From contig JBCAQO010000008.1 of assembly GCA_039111635.1 (NCBI GenBank), forward strand, positions 992,001 to 1,056,000: 64,000 nucleotides of DNA, in the 5' to 3' direction. How positions within the stretch are numbered: the stretch's first letter is position 1; each line of letters opens with the position of its first letter. This DNA comes from Heterobasidion occidentale (taxonomy: Eukaryota > Basidiomycota > Agaricomycetes > Russulales > Bondarzewiaceae). Below, piece by piece: positions 1-11,702 of the stretch. The notes below the pieces were generated by a model, which was not told where the DNA came from, did not search any database, and worked only from the letters and a program-made list of their open reading frames with translations. A program made the translations under genes and the position numbers.

Positions 1-200
1 TCCCTGCAGGCCGACAGCTCAAGAAACAGAGGAGACCAAAGGCCGAGACGACGTTTAACGTCGGCTGGCGGGGTCGTATTTTCACCTATTTCCTCGAATC
101 TCTGAATATGGAAATGTGCACGTGGCTAAACAGATAAGATAACTCCAGGATTTTTGAGAGATCAACGTTCAACTTCGATGCAGCATTCTCCTGCGCAATA

Positions 201-1131
201 ATGTTCGTTTTGTCCTTGATCAAGGTGCTAGCGTTCTTGGCTTCCAGGCTCAAAGAACTCCCTGACCTCGGTCTGTACTCAGGATACGATACCGATCCAT
301 CCTTCACATTTCGGCGTTCCCCCTGAACAGGCTTTGATCAACGAACTCAATAAAAAGTTTGCCAATCGTGTCTTGCACGATGTTGGGCTTTGCATCTGTG
401 TATTCGATATATCAGAAGCCGGAGAAGGGAAAGTAAGATATGGTGACGGTTTCTTATGGTACACAGGTGAGCTGTCTGACGCATCGTAAGGGACGACGCA
501 CTGACTCACTCAGCTCAACAGTTATATTCAGATTGACCGTATTTCGTCCATTTCCTTCAGAGGTGATCCTCGCACGAGTAAAATCGTCAGATGAAGATGG
601 TATTCAATGTGTGTTATTTCCCCTCCATTTCTATGTTTGAAAGTAATGTCTATGAAGTGTCTGTAGGATTCTTCGAAGATATTTGGATCCCAATAACTTA
701 TCTTCCACAGCCTACTGCCTTGTACGTCGCTATTTCCAATCTCCCAATCCTAAGCAGCGAAATGATATATGCAACCAAGTGATCCTAATGAACGGGCACA
801 CTTCTGGCTTCCGGGTTCAGAATCAACGTCAACCCACGAGCTCCTCGACTCACCCACGTCAGAACGCATGTATATCGACCAGGGCGAAACTGTCCGTGTC
901 CGTGTTGAGACGGACGAATTCTATGACGACGAGCCTGGGCCACCAAAGGCCACGGAGGGTGTGCAAATGAAGGTGGAGTCTCGCAGGCCGCCATATACAA
1001 TCACAGTAAGGCATTCGTCTCATCATTGTGGATATTCCACTGACCAGAAATAGTGCTCGATCGCAGAACAAGGCTTGGGCCCTGTAGTATGGTGGAGAAC
1101 AACAGAAGAAGATGCCATGGATGAAGGTTAA
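201..1131 (+). CDS. RPC25: RNA polymerase III subunit Rpc25 (RPC8)
   Basis: Subunit of the Rpb7-like stalk of nuclear RNA polymerase III, paired in the family with Rpc17 and needed for initiation. My model is join(201..224, 283..466, 522..608, 658..721, 780..1005, 1054..1131), 220 aa, phase-consistent and close to the ~200 aa of homologues. Visible features are an Rpb7-N type start (MFVLSLIKDT), the block NELNKKFANRVLHDVGLCIC, then VFRPFPSEVILARVKSS and VSVGFFEDIWIP-like sequence, and a C-terminal Rpc25 OB-fold ending in AEQGLGPVVWW. The donor of intron 3 is ambiguous (after 599 or after 608); the later site keeps two more residues and fits the family better. It is convergent with the repeat-peptide gene. 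Identification is from remembered family sequence and I am confident. Confidence 0.93.
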
Positions 1132-1598
1132 CACCCACAGTACTTAGTTGCGAAAGTGTCTCCGTATATCACGCTCCCCGTGAGCACTGTTCAACGAAAA
1201 TTATCATTGAAGCATTTGAGAATTGCAATTTCAGTATTGCCAGGTTCGTTGAGTTGTTCCATATGTGCGATGGGCTCTGTTCACTGAAATCATCAACAGT
1301 TATATATCATCTCTGACTGAAGTCCCTAAATATAATCAAAATCAGCATACAGCCTTGCCCTGCCTCGCCTCCATCGATAGATAGACAACCTTTCTATCCA
1401 TCGTCGTTCATCGCGTTATTCGTTTTCACTTACATCAGGGCAGACGAAAATGGGAACACGGTATTAGCCAATGCATATTGTGTACAGTTAGAGTAAGACA
1501 AATCGTAAAGCCGCAATAAACACATTAACAAGACATCCTAGATCCACCAGAGTCCCGTCAATAACTTAAATACATATCATTCGATCTGGTCATCATGT
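1132..1598. other. Intergenic, convergent 3' flanks
   Basis: Spacer of about 470 bp between the stop codons of RPC25 (+) and the repeat-peptide gene (-). It is AT-richer than the genes and holds no convincing ORF, RNA gene or repeat; it presumably carries both 3' ends. Confidence 0.6.
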
Positions 1599-3158
1599 TT
1601 AATCAAGATCATTAAGAGAGCGTGTCTCGAGGAACGAGTTCAAAAGCTCGCGCTTCAGCTGAGTAGCAGCAACCTCCTGGTTGACGCGAGCTTCGAGGAT
1701 ATCCAAGAATTCCCTCTTGGAGCTAATCCATAGTCGTAAGACATTATGCCTTTGAACAATATGGAGTGATGCTTACTTGTCGTCGTCGCCGAATATCTTG
1801 CTGAGGAGACCACCACCGACTAGAGAGCCAAGGCCACCAAGAATGCCCTTCTTAGCAGCATCACCAAGACCACGGGCGTCGATTTCTTCACTTGCACGAG
1901 CGACCATATAATCAGCCAGCTCTCTCTTAGCGGACGAACTGACAGAGACAATGGTTAGATCACCCTCCATTGACTAGGCGTGAAACGCACCTGTCACTGC
2001 CACTGCCGAAGATCTTGCTAATGATCCCTGTGCCGAGGACGCCACCAAGACCACCGATGAGACCTTTCTTTGCGGCATCGCCCAAGCTGTCACCAACAAT
2101 CTTCGCGCCAGCTTTGGCCACTCCGCCAGCAGCAGCGCGCGCAGAAAGCTCCTCATGCGAGCGAGCCTGGATATACTCCAAGATCTCCCGCCTCTGAGCA
2201 GGGCTAAACAAGGTGATCAGGATAGTCTTCACTGATAGGAGTGGGCTGATAGGCACATACGTGGTGTCACTGTTGCCGAAGATCTTGCTAATGATCCCTG
2301 TGCCGAGGACGCCACCGAGACCACCGATGAGACCTTTCTTTGCGGCATCGCCCAAGCTGTCACCAACGATCTTCGCGCCAGCTTTGGCCACTCCGCCAGC
2401 AGCTGCGCGCGCGGCGAGTTCCTCGTGCGAGCGAGCCTGGATGTACTCCAAGAACTCTCTTTTCGAACTGAATCGAATGAAATCAGCAGGATGACCCCCG
2501 TATGCTGACTCGAACACGAAAAAATACGCACTTGTCATCGCCTCCGAAAAGTTTTCCGAGGACGGTTCCGCCAATGAGACTGCCAAGGCCGCCGAGGATT
2601 CCTTTCTTTGCGGCGTCGCCTAAGCTGTCACCGACAATTTTCGCACCGACCGAGGCAACACTGGCACGAGCAGCCAGATCCTGGTCCGAACGAACCTCGA
2701 GGTACTCCAAGAACTCTCTCTTTGAACTGAAACACATCACGTTAGCACGACTAATACTAGCATGCTGACCCAAACCTGAAAGAGATACATACTTTTCGTC
2801 GTTCCCAAAGATTTTCCCAAGGACAGTACCGCCGACGAGACTACCAATGCCGCCGAGAACACCCTTTTTGGCGGCGTCGCCCAAGCTGTCGCCGACGACC
2901 TTCTCGCCGACTTTAGCTACATCGCCGGCAATGACGCCGGCCAAGCTACGGGCATCGAGAACCTTGATGTTTCCGATGAGATTGGCGATCTGGTCTTCGG
3001 TCAGAGCACTATATCGCCGTGTGAGTGGAAACATCCGCAAAACGAAAGAGACGGAACATCACATACGCATGGGGCTCGTGAGAGACTGTAGAGAATGCGA
3101 ATGCGGGGGCAGCCTGGAGGGCAATGGTGGCAGCAACGAGAGCAGTGGAGGTACGCAT
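1599..3158 (-). CDS. Secreted tandem-repeat precursor with dibasic sites
   Basis: I do not recognise this gene. Model: complement(join(1599..1722, 1777..1938, 1991..2203, 2261..2467, 2532..2726, 2793..3008, 3067..3158)), 402 aa, phase-consistent. Residues 1 to ~20 (MRTSTALVAATIALQAAPAF) look like a signal peptide. Five following modules of ~54-72 aa end in a Gly-rich hydrophobic stretch such as GDAAKKGILGGLGSLVGG followed by KIFG or KLFG. Exons 3, 4 and 7 start with SKRE, exon 5 with QRRE and exon 6 with AKRE, so a Kex2-like dibasic site separates consecutive modules. All six introns are phase 2 at the same place in the module, and exons 4 and 5 are near-identical copies. The middle of each module is a charged, Ala-rich helix-like segment (EFLEYIQARSHEELAAR). 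There are no Cys clusters. I infer a secretory-pathway precursor cut into several amphipathic, glycine-zipper-like peptides; a structural repetitive wall protein is the main alternative. Confidence 0.8.
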
Positions 3159-3340
3159 TTTCAATGATTAAAAATTGGAAGGACGTGAGGATGATTAAAG
3201 ATTGATAGTTATGCGTGTGTCGTTTGTCTTAAAAAATAAAACGGAGATGCGGCTGAAAGAAGTGTCAAAACTCGAGGTAACCAGTACCGTTAGAATGAAA
3301 GTGATGAGCAAAGGCTGGAGAAACAGCGTCCATCACTCCT

Positions 3341-3352
3341 CCTTTTTATATC
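3341..3352 (-). promoter_or_regulatory. TATA box of the repeat-peptide gene
   Basis: Read on the minus strand this is GATATAAAAAGG, 183-194 nt upstream of the start codon at 3158. It is the clearest TATA element next to any host gene in the window and suits a strongly inducible promoter. Assignment is by position and consensus only. Confidence 0.5.
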
Positions 3353-4202
3353 AGACGGCCCTTGGGTCTGGTTCCTAGCGAGGTAACTAGACGGATCGGT
3401 GTAACCACCGAACATCATTTTTGATGCATCGAGAGCTGGTGTCCGGCGGGTATTGCCAATGATTGATGTCGGTTAAGCGTTGTTGAGCCCAAGGCTGCCT
3501 GAGGGACCGTTTGATGGGAAATCAGCACTGCTGAGATCGTACATAGGAACGAGAGGCAGTCGAGAGGTGCAGGATGGCAGAGGATGGCCCGGTGTTGATC
3601 GGAAGGATGAATGACAACGACGGACCACCTGACAACATAGCGCTATCCCATCAAGTCTCATAGTGCGGTGTTGAAACTGTTTCAAATATGTCATAGGCTC
3701 CGTTGAAATCTACAAACCACTGTGATGCAGAGGCAGTGGACAGATATAGATGAACCAGAGTTAGATATGTCACAGAAAACTAGAACGAAAAAAATGGCAT
3801 ATTTTGTCACCGTCTAACTTATCAAGGAAAGAAACGTACAAAGAAAAGGCATGATTAAGATGCCATAGCCAACTATAGCCAAGTGCTCTGGGTCACTTGT
3901 GATTGCGATCAGGCCGTTGCCAGGGATCCGTCTGAGATGCCTGAGGCGACATCATCTAAGATACGAAAGTGTTATGTTGTTTTATGAATTGACTGGTGTT
4001 GTATCGAGGCTAGAGGCAACATTCTGCCTGACTCCTTACATATGGATGCCTAGGGACCGAGTGATGCCAAGCGTGTTATCGTCAACCGTGCAATGGCGGA
4101 ATATCGATATTTCAATGATGATTTGTCTTGAGTACGCTTGAGCACGGCTGTCAGCGGTATTGATGATGAAATGGACCCGTCGGTGAGACGGCATGAAAGG
4201 AC
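3353..4202. other. Gene-poor stretch upstream of transposon
   Basis: No ORF here has a recognisable product or a plausible splice structure. It separates the promoter of the repeat-peptide gene from the TIR element starting at 4211. I see no RNA gene. Confidence 0.5.
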
Positions 4203-5235
4203 CCTGGCATATCCCTATAGAGGTCCGATCCAAAATCGCGATTTTTGGGCCTTTTCGTCCGCAGGCTTTTTGACCTAAAAACGTCAGAAATCGGATCGGA
4301 CCTCCGAAAATCGCCCCGATTCGTCCTCATTTTTGATCGGACCCATCTTTCAGCCCAATTCGTCCGCATTTACGGATCGGACCTCAAAAACGGCACTTTT
4401 CGTCAGCATAAAACCCAAAAAACCTATATTTTTGGAAGGCTGGTGTTCTGCACTACAACTAATTGACATCTACGTCTATTTGTTCTAGTGATGACAGGCA
4501 TTGAGCATGTCGAGCGTGTTTCATTTCGATGAGCTTGTGATGCAAAGAAAATGTACACACGAGGTCTCTCCTTAATTGGAGCAACAAACGAGCATATTTT
4601 TGAGGTTACAGCTGGTGTCAAAACTGTAGACACGGTTTTGAGGTTCTTCTGCTCAGGAACGATGTTTACCTTTGGAGCGGGACAAACAGGTGCAAATGAC
4701 CATATGGGCCTATTAGCACTTGAGCGCAATGTGGGTGCTGAACACCTGGTATTGTCGGTGCCACCAGTTGCCCTTTTCGATGACTGGATTCCGTGCATTG
4801 GAGCAGATATTTCAAACATGACCGCCAGTGACGACGACCATCTACATTTCTATTGCGCACAGGCCCATTGGGTTGTTTTCGCTTGTTTGTCCCGCTCCAA
4901 AGGTAAACAAAGTTCCTAAGCAGAAAACCGGGAAAAGTGTCTACAGTTTTGACACCAGCTGTAAATCTAGGTAAGCTAATTGATAGGTTGAGGAAATAAT
5001 TTGCTCGTGGATCGCTACCGGGGTGCTCCCCTGGGTCTGGGTGACCTTGGGTGGGAGCAAATCCGTCCGCACTGAGGATCGGACATGGCTACCGACGAGT
5101 CAATTTTCGACGCAAGTTGGATCGGACCTATCCCAAAATTTGACCCTTTCCGTCCGCAAACGGATCGGACCTTAGTCGATATTTTGACCCTTTTCCGTCC
5201 GCAAACGGATCGGACCTCTATAGGGGTCCTGGCAT
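4203..5235. mobile_element. Non-autonomous hAT-like DNA transposon with 8-bp TSD
   Basis: Element body 4211-5227 (1017 bp), flanked by an identical 8-bp direct repeat CCTGGCAT at 4203-4210 and 5228-5235. The ends are inverted repeats of 21 bp with one mismatch, sharing the core CCTATAGAGGTCCGATCC. Inside each end lie several copies of a subterminal motif GGATCGGACCT, often next to CGTCCGCA. An 8-bp duplication with subterminal repeats is typical of hAT elements in general. No transposase is encoded, so it must be mobilised in trans. A second element is nested at 4609-4961. Confidence 0.75.
4609..4961. mobile_element. Nested MITE with TA duplication
   Basis: 353-bp element with long imperfect inverted arms of roughly 100 bp. 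The outer tips are CAGCTGGTGTCAAAACTGTA on the left and its complement on the right. It is flanked by TA at 4607-4608 and 4962-4963. A TA duplication and CAG-type tips are usual for Tc1/mariner-derived MITEs. It sits inside the larger element and is therefore younger. The arms would form a long hairpin if transcribed. Confidence 0.7.
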
Positions 5236-5681
5236 GAATCATTAGTCTCCGTGGCTGACCTTACACAGAAGACAGTCGTTCTGTGTATAAGACAGAAGAC
5301 GGTCGTTTAATGGATCATCAGGCCATCAGGCCGAAGGCCTGCACAGAATACATCTTCTGACCTCTTTTGAATGTCGACACACTACCCGAACGTCTTCGAA
5401 CTGATGACGGCTTCAATGCTTGGAAAATGTGTACAACTATCTCCAGAGAGAATGAACATAGTAAACAAGTAGTAAACACAAGGGCACAAGCAGGTTGTTT
5501 ATTTGAGAACGGCCGTATCAGGCCGTACCAGGCCAACGCAATGAGGAGACTCATGTCGCGAGTCGCGAGTTGGGAGTGAACGGGACAGACGAATACTCAT
5601 CAAGCCGTTCCTGCTTCGAATCAAACATAGTCCTCTCGAGGAAGCAAGAGACGACTACACCGTTGGATTTGAGTTCAAAGA
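5236..5681. other. Intergenic between transposon and PET117
   Basis: No supported gene. It contains a short imperfect repeat of the string ACAGAAGAC (around 5265-5310) and otherwise unremarkable sequence up to the PET117 stop codon. Confidence 0.5.
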
Positions 5682-5965
5682 TCATTCGGTCATCCCAACA
5701 CGCTGCACCCTCTCATATATCTCCCGCTTTCGTTGTGAGTCCTCTAACTCTTCCTGTCTCTTCTTCATTTTCTGCTTTCGCCGCTCATCATCCCTCAGAA
5801 CGCCCTTATACATGGTCTGGATGCCGTTCATATGTTAAGATGAATTCCTGAGAGGACCAGGGGAATTACCTCGTGCTCCTGTTCCTGCTGGTAATGAACA
5901 GCCCATATTGTGAGGGTTGACACAAAGAGGGAGGCGAAAAGGGTTGCCTTGGCTGCTCGCGACAT
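5682..5965 (-). CDS. PET117: Cytochrome c oxidase assembly factor Pet117
   Basis: Small mitochondrial inner-membrane protein needed for complex IV assembly; in yeast it links heme a synthesis (Cox15) to oxidase assembly. Model: complement(join(5682..5816, 5870..5965)), 76 aa, one intron in phase 0, matching the size of the family. The N-terminus MSRAAKATLFASLFVSTLTI is the typical Pet117 start with a single membrane segment, followed by WAVHYQQEQEHE and, after the intron, the family block MYKGVLRDDERR with a long charged helix. It is too short to stand out without splicing. It is divergent from ERG4 across ~384 bp. Confidence 0.93.
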
Positions 5966-6349
5966 AGGCCAAACCTCTATCTTTTCCAAACTGGCACAGG
6001 CAGGACTGGTCTGTGCTAGCTGAGTATCGGGGAGAAATGGGGCAGAAGAGAGAGCTCCCTGTCTCCGTCAGGGTCGGTGACTGCCGAGCCCTAACCTTAT
6101 ACTCGGTGCTTGTGAGATCTCCGTTTCAGTGATCCACCTTTTTGTAAGTGGTTTGGACCTGTAGAGGATGAGATGTGGGAACATTGAATATTCAATGCTA
6201 TTCTTTTTCGTGCCGAATCAATTCCATGTGCAATGCCCCAATAGCAACTCGAGCATGAGCGTGAGCGCGTTGTTGATGCTTGTTGACGCGTCAGATCAAT
6301 ATCTCAAGTCAGAACTGGCCTCGTACGACTTGGACTCAACCACCTCATC

Positions 6350-8310
6350 ATGTCTGCCGTCTCGTCAGCGACGTCTAATGGTCAGTTGCGCAATCGAAAT
6401 GGTAGTGCGCAACCCGCCAAGATCACTCCCACTGACGAGGGTAAGAAAGTCGATGAGCTCCTGGACAAACATGACACGTAACCATTCTTTTGCATCGGGA
6501 TGTTTCAAAAGGCTGACTGAATGTTCTACTTACAGCTTTGAGTTCGGAGGTCCTTGGGGTGTCACAGCCATGATGCTTGGTTTTCCCATGCTGATGTACT
6601 ACCTATGGATCTGCCTCTGGTTTTATGACGGGCAGCTTGTCTTCCCCAAGTCAGTGGATGGGATCCTCCCATTCCTTCACGAAATGTGGGCCCATGTTCG
6701 AGACGTAAGCCCATGAATCTGGAATAGTCAGACAGCGTGCTCAATTGATGTGCAGGATGCCAACCCCAACGTGTATGCTTGGAAAGTCTATAGCGGACTT
6801 ATTTTCTACCAACTCTTTTTGGCTTGGGTCATGCCCGGTTACCAGCAAGAGGGCCTTCCAGTCCCTTCGCTCGGGTACAAGACTCTCATGTACAACTGCA
6901 ATGCCCTTGGGTCCATTTATGCTACCATGATAACGGCCGCTGCTCTTCACTACTATCACATCTTCCGCTTGACCGAAATCATCGACAACTATGGCCACAT
7001 TATGACTGTGGCAATGATTTGGGGCTTCGCTGTATCTTTCGGTACGTACTTCTGGGCCGTTGCAAGGGGAGAGCAGATGAGGATGTCTGGGAACTTCATA
7101 TATGACGTGTTCATGGGTGCCGCACTGAATCCCCGTATTGGCCCAATTGACCTGAAGATGTGGGCCGAGGTTCGCATTCCTTGGGTTATAGTCTTTTTCT
7201 TGGCTGTTTCCGGCGCGTGTAAGCAGTACGAACAATACGGTTACGTCACTCCTGTGCGTTCATTGTTCTATGTTCAACGCATCTGTGCTTATGCGCGATT
7301 GTAGAACATGGCTTTCATGTGTCTGGCTACTTGGTTTTACCTCAACGCATGGTAAGCTTTGGGAATCTGTTCAATGTCTACTCATACTCATTGGCGTACA
7401 GTGGCAAGGGCGAGGAATGTATTCCTCAGACCTGGGACATGTACCACGAAAAGTAATCATCCCCATCAGCATCTGCTTCATATGTGCTGACCGATTCAAC
7501 AGATGGGGATTTATGGTCATCTTTTGGAACTTTGCTGGCGTCCCCTTCGTAAGTGTATATTACCCTTGTTGCTCATATCGACTGACATCCGCCCTCCAAG
7601 ACCTACGTCTACTCTGTCGTCTATATGGCTTCCCATGACCCCTCAAAATACCAATTCTCCACTCCGGTATATATTGCCCTGTATTCGACCCTTTGCACGG
7701 CATACTATATGTAAGATCGAAGTTTCCATTATCGGTATCATTTCTCATTTCGTATCTAGATGGGATACAGCCATGTCTCAGAAAAGTCGCTTCAAAATGC
7801 AAACGCAGGGTAATTTCAAGTACCGGTGGACGTTCCCTCAACTCCCATGGGGAACAATCGAAAATCCTGAATATATCCAGACGGCCCATGGGTGTGTCAC
7901 TTTCGACAGGCCCCAGCATAGTATAATCTGACTTCTATCATGAATAGAAACCGCCTGCTCATCAGTGGATGGTGGCGATACTCCCGCAAGCCTGTGAGTT
8001 TATCATCATCCGCTCTATGTCATCTACTCATCCTGCTCAATCTGCGCAGAATTACGTGGCCGATTGGGTTCAGAGCTTCACTTGGGGACTCGTCGTTGGC
8101 AATGCCTCTCCCATCCCGTATTTCTACTCTGTGTTCTTCATCACTGTGCTCGTGCACCGTTGTGGCCGTGACTTCGAAAGGTACGTATGTTGCCTGTATC
8201 TGCGTCTCGACTACATGTTGAACTTCTACAGATGCGCAAAGAAGTATGGCAAGGATTGGGAGCGCTACTGTGCGATCGTCAAGTACAAATTTATTCCTGG
8301 AATCTACTAA
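6350..8310 (+). CDS. ERG4: Sterol C-24(28) reductase Erg4
   Basis: Last enzyme of ergosterol synthesis: NADPH-dependent reduction of the C24(28) double bond in the ER membrane. Model: join(6350..6477, 6536..6704, 6756..7253, 7305..7351, 7402..7452, 7503..7548, 7601..7710, 7760..7891, 7948..7993, 8050..8180, 8232..8310), 478 aa (yeast Erg4 473 aa), fully phase-consistent with ten short introns. The start of the family domain is FEFGGPWGVTAMMLGFPMLM. Other blocks are YDVFMGAALNPRIGPIDLKM, MVIFWNFAGVPF, LLISGWWRYSRK, HRCGRDFERCAKKYGKDWER and the C-terminal KYKFIPGIY. There are many hydrophobic segments. No breaks seen. Confidence 0.96.
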
Positions 8311-9080
8311 TCGCTACAGATATCCGAGAATCTCGATATAACCACCGCCTGTTTGCTACTCATTACTCTACACATTGAGTTCTTCGCCGCAATGGAGTCA
8401 GCAATTCATAAGATCATAACAAGACATGGACAGGCTGAAACCCGGAGAGCGGTGGGAACATTCAGAGATACGCAGCAAGCTTTGGGCAAACAGACTCGCA
8501 AAGGTGGTACTTGTTGACTGTCGGCCTTATACAGAAACACATTTCGAAGCGACCCTATCGCTGCGGTAAAGGCATCTAAATTGTTAGCATCGACATTCGT
8601 CGGTGATTGCGCTGTGCTTGGAAGAAGTTTGACGATGCCACTATGGACGCTGGCGATGCCGTACGCAGTCATACGCAGCGTACTCCCTCGAAATCCTTCC
8701 TGGACACATCATTGCTACCACAGAATGCCTGTCGCTGTAAAACGCATCCACCGGAAGTAAGCAAAGTTTTGTTGAAGCGTCGTCAGCGGCCATGAACGTA
8801 TTTCTCTAAGTATTCCACATGTTATCAGTTAGGATTACAGAGAGCATGTGTCGAAAGAAATACGCGCACTGGAAGGACGATTGACCACTTAAAGCTGTCT
8901 CGGTTCTCACGGGTGTCACTTAGATTCGACGTGCGTTAGTGGCAGCTACAAGAAATGGCATGAATTCCAAGTCCAAAAATGGGGAAGAAGTCGTTACGCG
9001 TAACTCGTCGTAAGTGGAAGTATACGTGGATTAATAAAAGTAAATTACGGTGGTTGTGGAGACACGGGAAAGCCCCATGA
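8311..9080. other. Intergenic, convergent ERG4/MVP1
   Basis: About 770 bp between two stop codons. No ORF with a recognisable product, no tRNA-like cloverleaf and no obvious repeat found by eye. An isolated ACGCGT at ~8996 is probably chance. Confidence 0.5.
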
Positions 9081-11702
9081 TCATTCCAATGGCATACTTT
9101 CGACTGCTTCAACGAGGGACGCCCAGTTGGCTGCGACGCCTTCTGCGTATTCCTGCTCTTCGCCCGCGAACGTCTGGACTAGATAAGTAAGCAGCGTGTT
9201 CTCGCGGTTGTGTAGCACAACACGGAGTTCGTGCCACATGCTGTGAATTTTCAGTAGGTCGTCGGTGTTAAAAAACGTAAAGACGCACCAGGCACGGATG
9301 AACACCCGTCTATTCAGCTGTGCAGCGATAGTCGCCTTGTCCTTCTCGACAATCCCAGCGAGCTTATCTGCCTCCTCTTGCCAGCCTTCTTTCTTGACCG
9401 CATGGACGCCTTCGAGCTTCAGGGATGTTTTCTCTACCCGCTTCTTCAGTCGCTCGACCTGATCTACCGATAGTCGGTCATGTCGAATGAAGAGGTCGCG
9501 CATGGCAATGTACAGGTCTCGTTGACTCTGAGAAAAGCGAATCTGTTATATAACTTTCAAGGTCTAGAGCCGTGGAACTCACTTTGAGGCCTTCCAAAGT
9601 TGTGTACAAGAGCCGTCGTGTCTGTCCATCGTATTGAGTTGAGAATCGCAATGAGAAGCGAAAACAACGTACCCGCTGCTCTAAAATATCCGCCTGTCGT
9701 TGCGTGTGTTCTGATACCCTCCTGACCCCTTGCTTGACACCTTCTGAAAGCTCACAATCCTCTCCTCTCCAACACTGCCCATTTACTTCGACTAGTGCTT
9801 TCAAAGTATTCGTTAAGCGTGACAAGTCAGCCTGCATCCCAGAGGCAGGACCCGCGGGAGGTGCACCCCCGGCGCCAATACCAGAGGGAAAAGTAGCAAA
9901 TATTGAGCCGCCAGATGTAAGCGAAACAGCAGATAAGGAGGGGTCGCGGGAATCGGTGGTATTATAGAGGGAAGGAGAGGAGAAGAGGGGGAACGCGAAG
10001 TGAGTCGGTAGATATGTGCGCCGGAGGGCTGGAGGAGTTCGTACCGCTTCTGCCTCGCGCTTCCTGATGATACGTTCTACAAGAATGCCTATCTTTTGCC
10101 ATGCTTCAATCAAAGGGCTTATCTTGCCCCGCACGTTGCTGCCATGAGAGAAAGGTAGTAATTAAGAATAGTGATGGGCGAGGAAAATAATAAATCTAAA
10201 ACAAACCCAAGCTTGTCCTCCAGATCGCTAGGAATGGACATCTCCTCGACACGATCGACACGTTTGCTCGTAGATTCTTCCTCTAACGAAATGGAGGAAT
10301 GTTTTCGCCATTGCTCGAAAGACGGTTCGGCGAGAAAGACCGCAAGCAGCCCATCATCTTTTATCACGGGGTGATTGCTGCAAATGACTTGAGCTCCGTG
10401 GTTACTGTGTTGGAGCGGAAGAGGGCTCACATTACAAAGGAGAGGAATCTTTGAAGCCCTTTTCTGCAACGCATGTTAGTTACCTGACAATAATTCGGAA
10501 AGAGATTTATACCTTCGCTGTTCCAAAAAGTTCTCGTCCGCTGAAACCTTGTGTAAGAATGATGAGGCCTTTCATAAAGTTTGATTGAGAACTTACGTCC
10601 AATTCGTTTGGGAGGCAGTTGGGGTATCAAACGGAAGGGATAACGGCGTATGAGGCAATCCCACAAGAAGGCGAATTCTGAGTATCTGCGAGATACCGGC
10701 GGACCACGCTATGCATATGAACATGAGCACAACAGACCTTTGAAGGGGAGATAAAAATGCTCACATCTGTGACAACCTCATATACAATATATCGATTGAG
10801 GATGAAGCCCTGCTGACCCAGGAAATTGACCGTGACATTTTCCTGCTTCTTCCACCAATCTTTGGGCATCCCTGTCCCCGATACGCTGGATGGCATGCCG
10901 TTCGTCACACTCCCCTGGACCGCGTCTCTCGCCCCGGTCCCGCTAGGCGCAAACCGCGAATTCCAAGGGTCATCCGAGGAGTACGCAGGAGCAGGGGCTC
11001 GAGCTGTGACATCGAGGTTCGGTTTGTTATACACGAAAGCTGAAGGGGTTGCGGTCAAGGAAGAGAGGTCGAGACTTGGCTCAGGGAGATCATTCTGCTG
11101 GGCCAGTGCAGCAACTTGTTCGACGCTGACATCTGTGACATGTCTCTTTAGTGATGCAGGATACCTGAAGACAATGTGAGCATTACCTTTGCCAGATTGT
11201 GCTAGTGCAACCAACGCTAAAGCGACGAAAAATTCGAGTTTAGAGACACGGGGTCGCGTGCTAACGAGGTTGACAATCTGCAAAGCGCGCGTGCATGTCA
11301 ACATCCATTGAAAATCTCCCTCAAACCAACACGCACCTTGTCAATAATCCCTGCTGGAAGCCCCGATGTCCCTAACACGCGCGACAGAGAGTTCACAGAT
11401 GTCTCGCCAGAATTGGCAGGGTCGACGATGCTGAACGACTGATGGTATATCGAGGGCACAGTGGCGTCTGCTACACACAGGACTCAACGTCAACGCGACC
11501 GGTTATGAGGTTCGACAAACACACCGATGGCAGATGTAAAGATCGATGTCACCGCAGGCGGCGACGGGCTGGGTGCAGCACTCCAAGGGTCGAGTCCGTC
11601 GTACACTGAGACTGCAAGGGGGTTCTCGTCTACGAAGCTGCCACCGAAGTTGGTTGATGAAGACACGCCATAAGCTTGCGTCGGCCTGGGTGCGTTGAAC
11701 AT
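9081..11702 (-). CDS. MVP1: Sorting nexin Mvp1 (PX-BAR)
   Basis: Endosomal sorting nexin (SNX8 family) that binds PI3P through a PX domain and bends membrane through a BAR domain, for recycling and vacuolar sorting. Model: complement(join(9081..9527, 9583..9621, 9673..10138, 10207..10377, 10431..10463, 10513..10540, 10597..10708, 10765..11132, 11187..11277, 11337..11470, 11525..11702)), 688 aa, phase-consistent and including exons of 28, 33 and 39 nt. The N-terminal third has an EH-like helical region ([14 protein letters not shown]). The PX domain shows [42 protein letters not shown] and [12 protein letters not shown]; the Arg of RRYSEF is the usual PI3P contact. The rest is BAR-like coiled coil from [13 protein letters not shown] to the end. 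A Ser/Pro/Gly-rich insert (around 9850-10010) interrupts the BAR region. Confidence 0.9.

Noticed and set aside
8406..8672. Minus-strand 88-aa ORF between ERG4 and MVP1
   Set aside because: No recognisable motif, no splice partners, and codon composition like random sequence; treated as intergenic.
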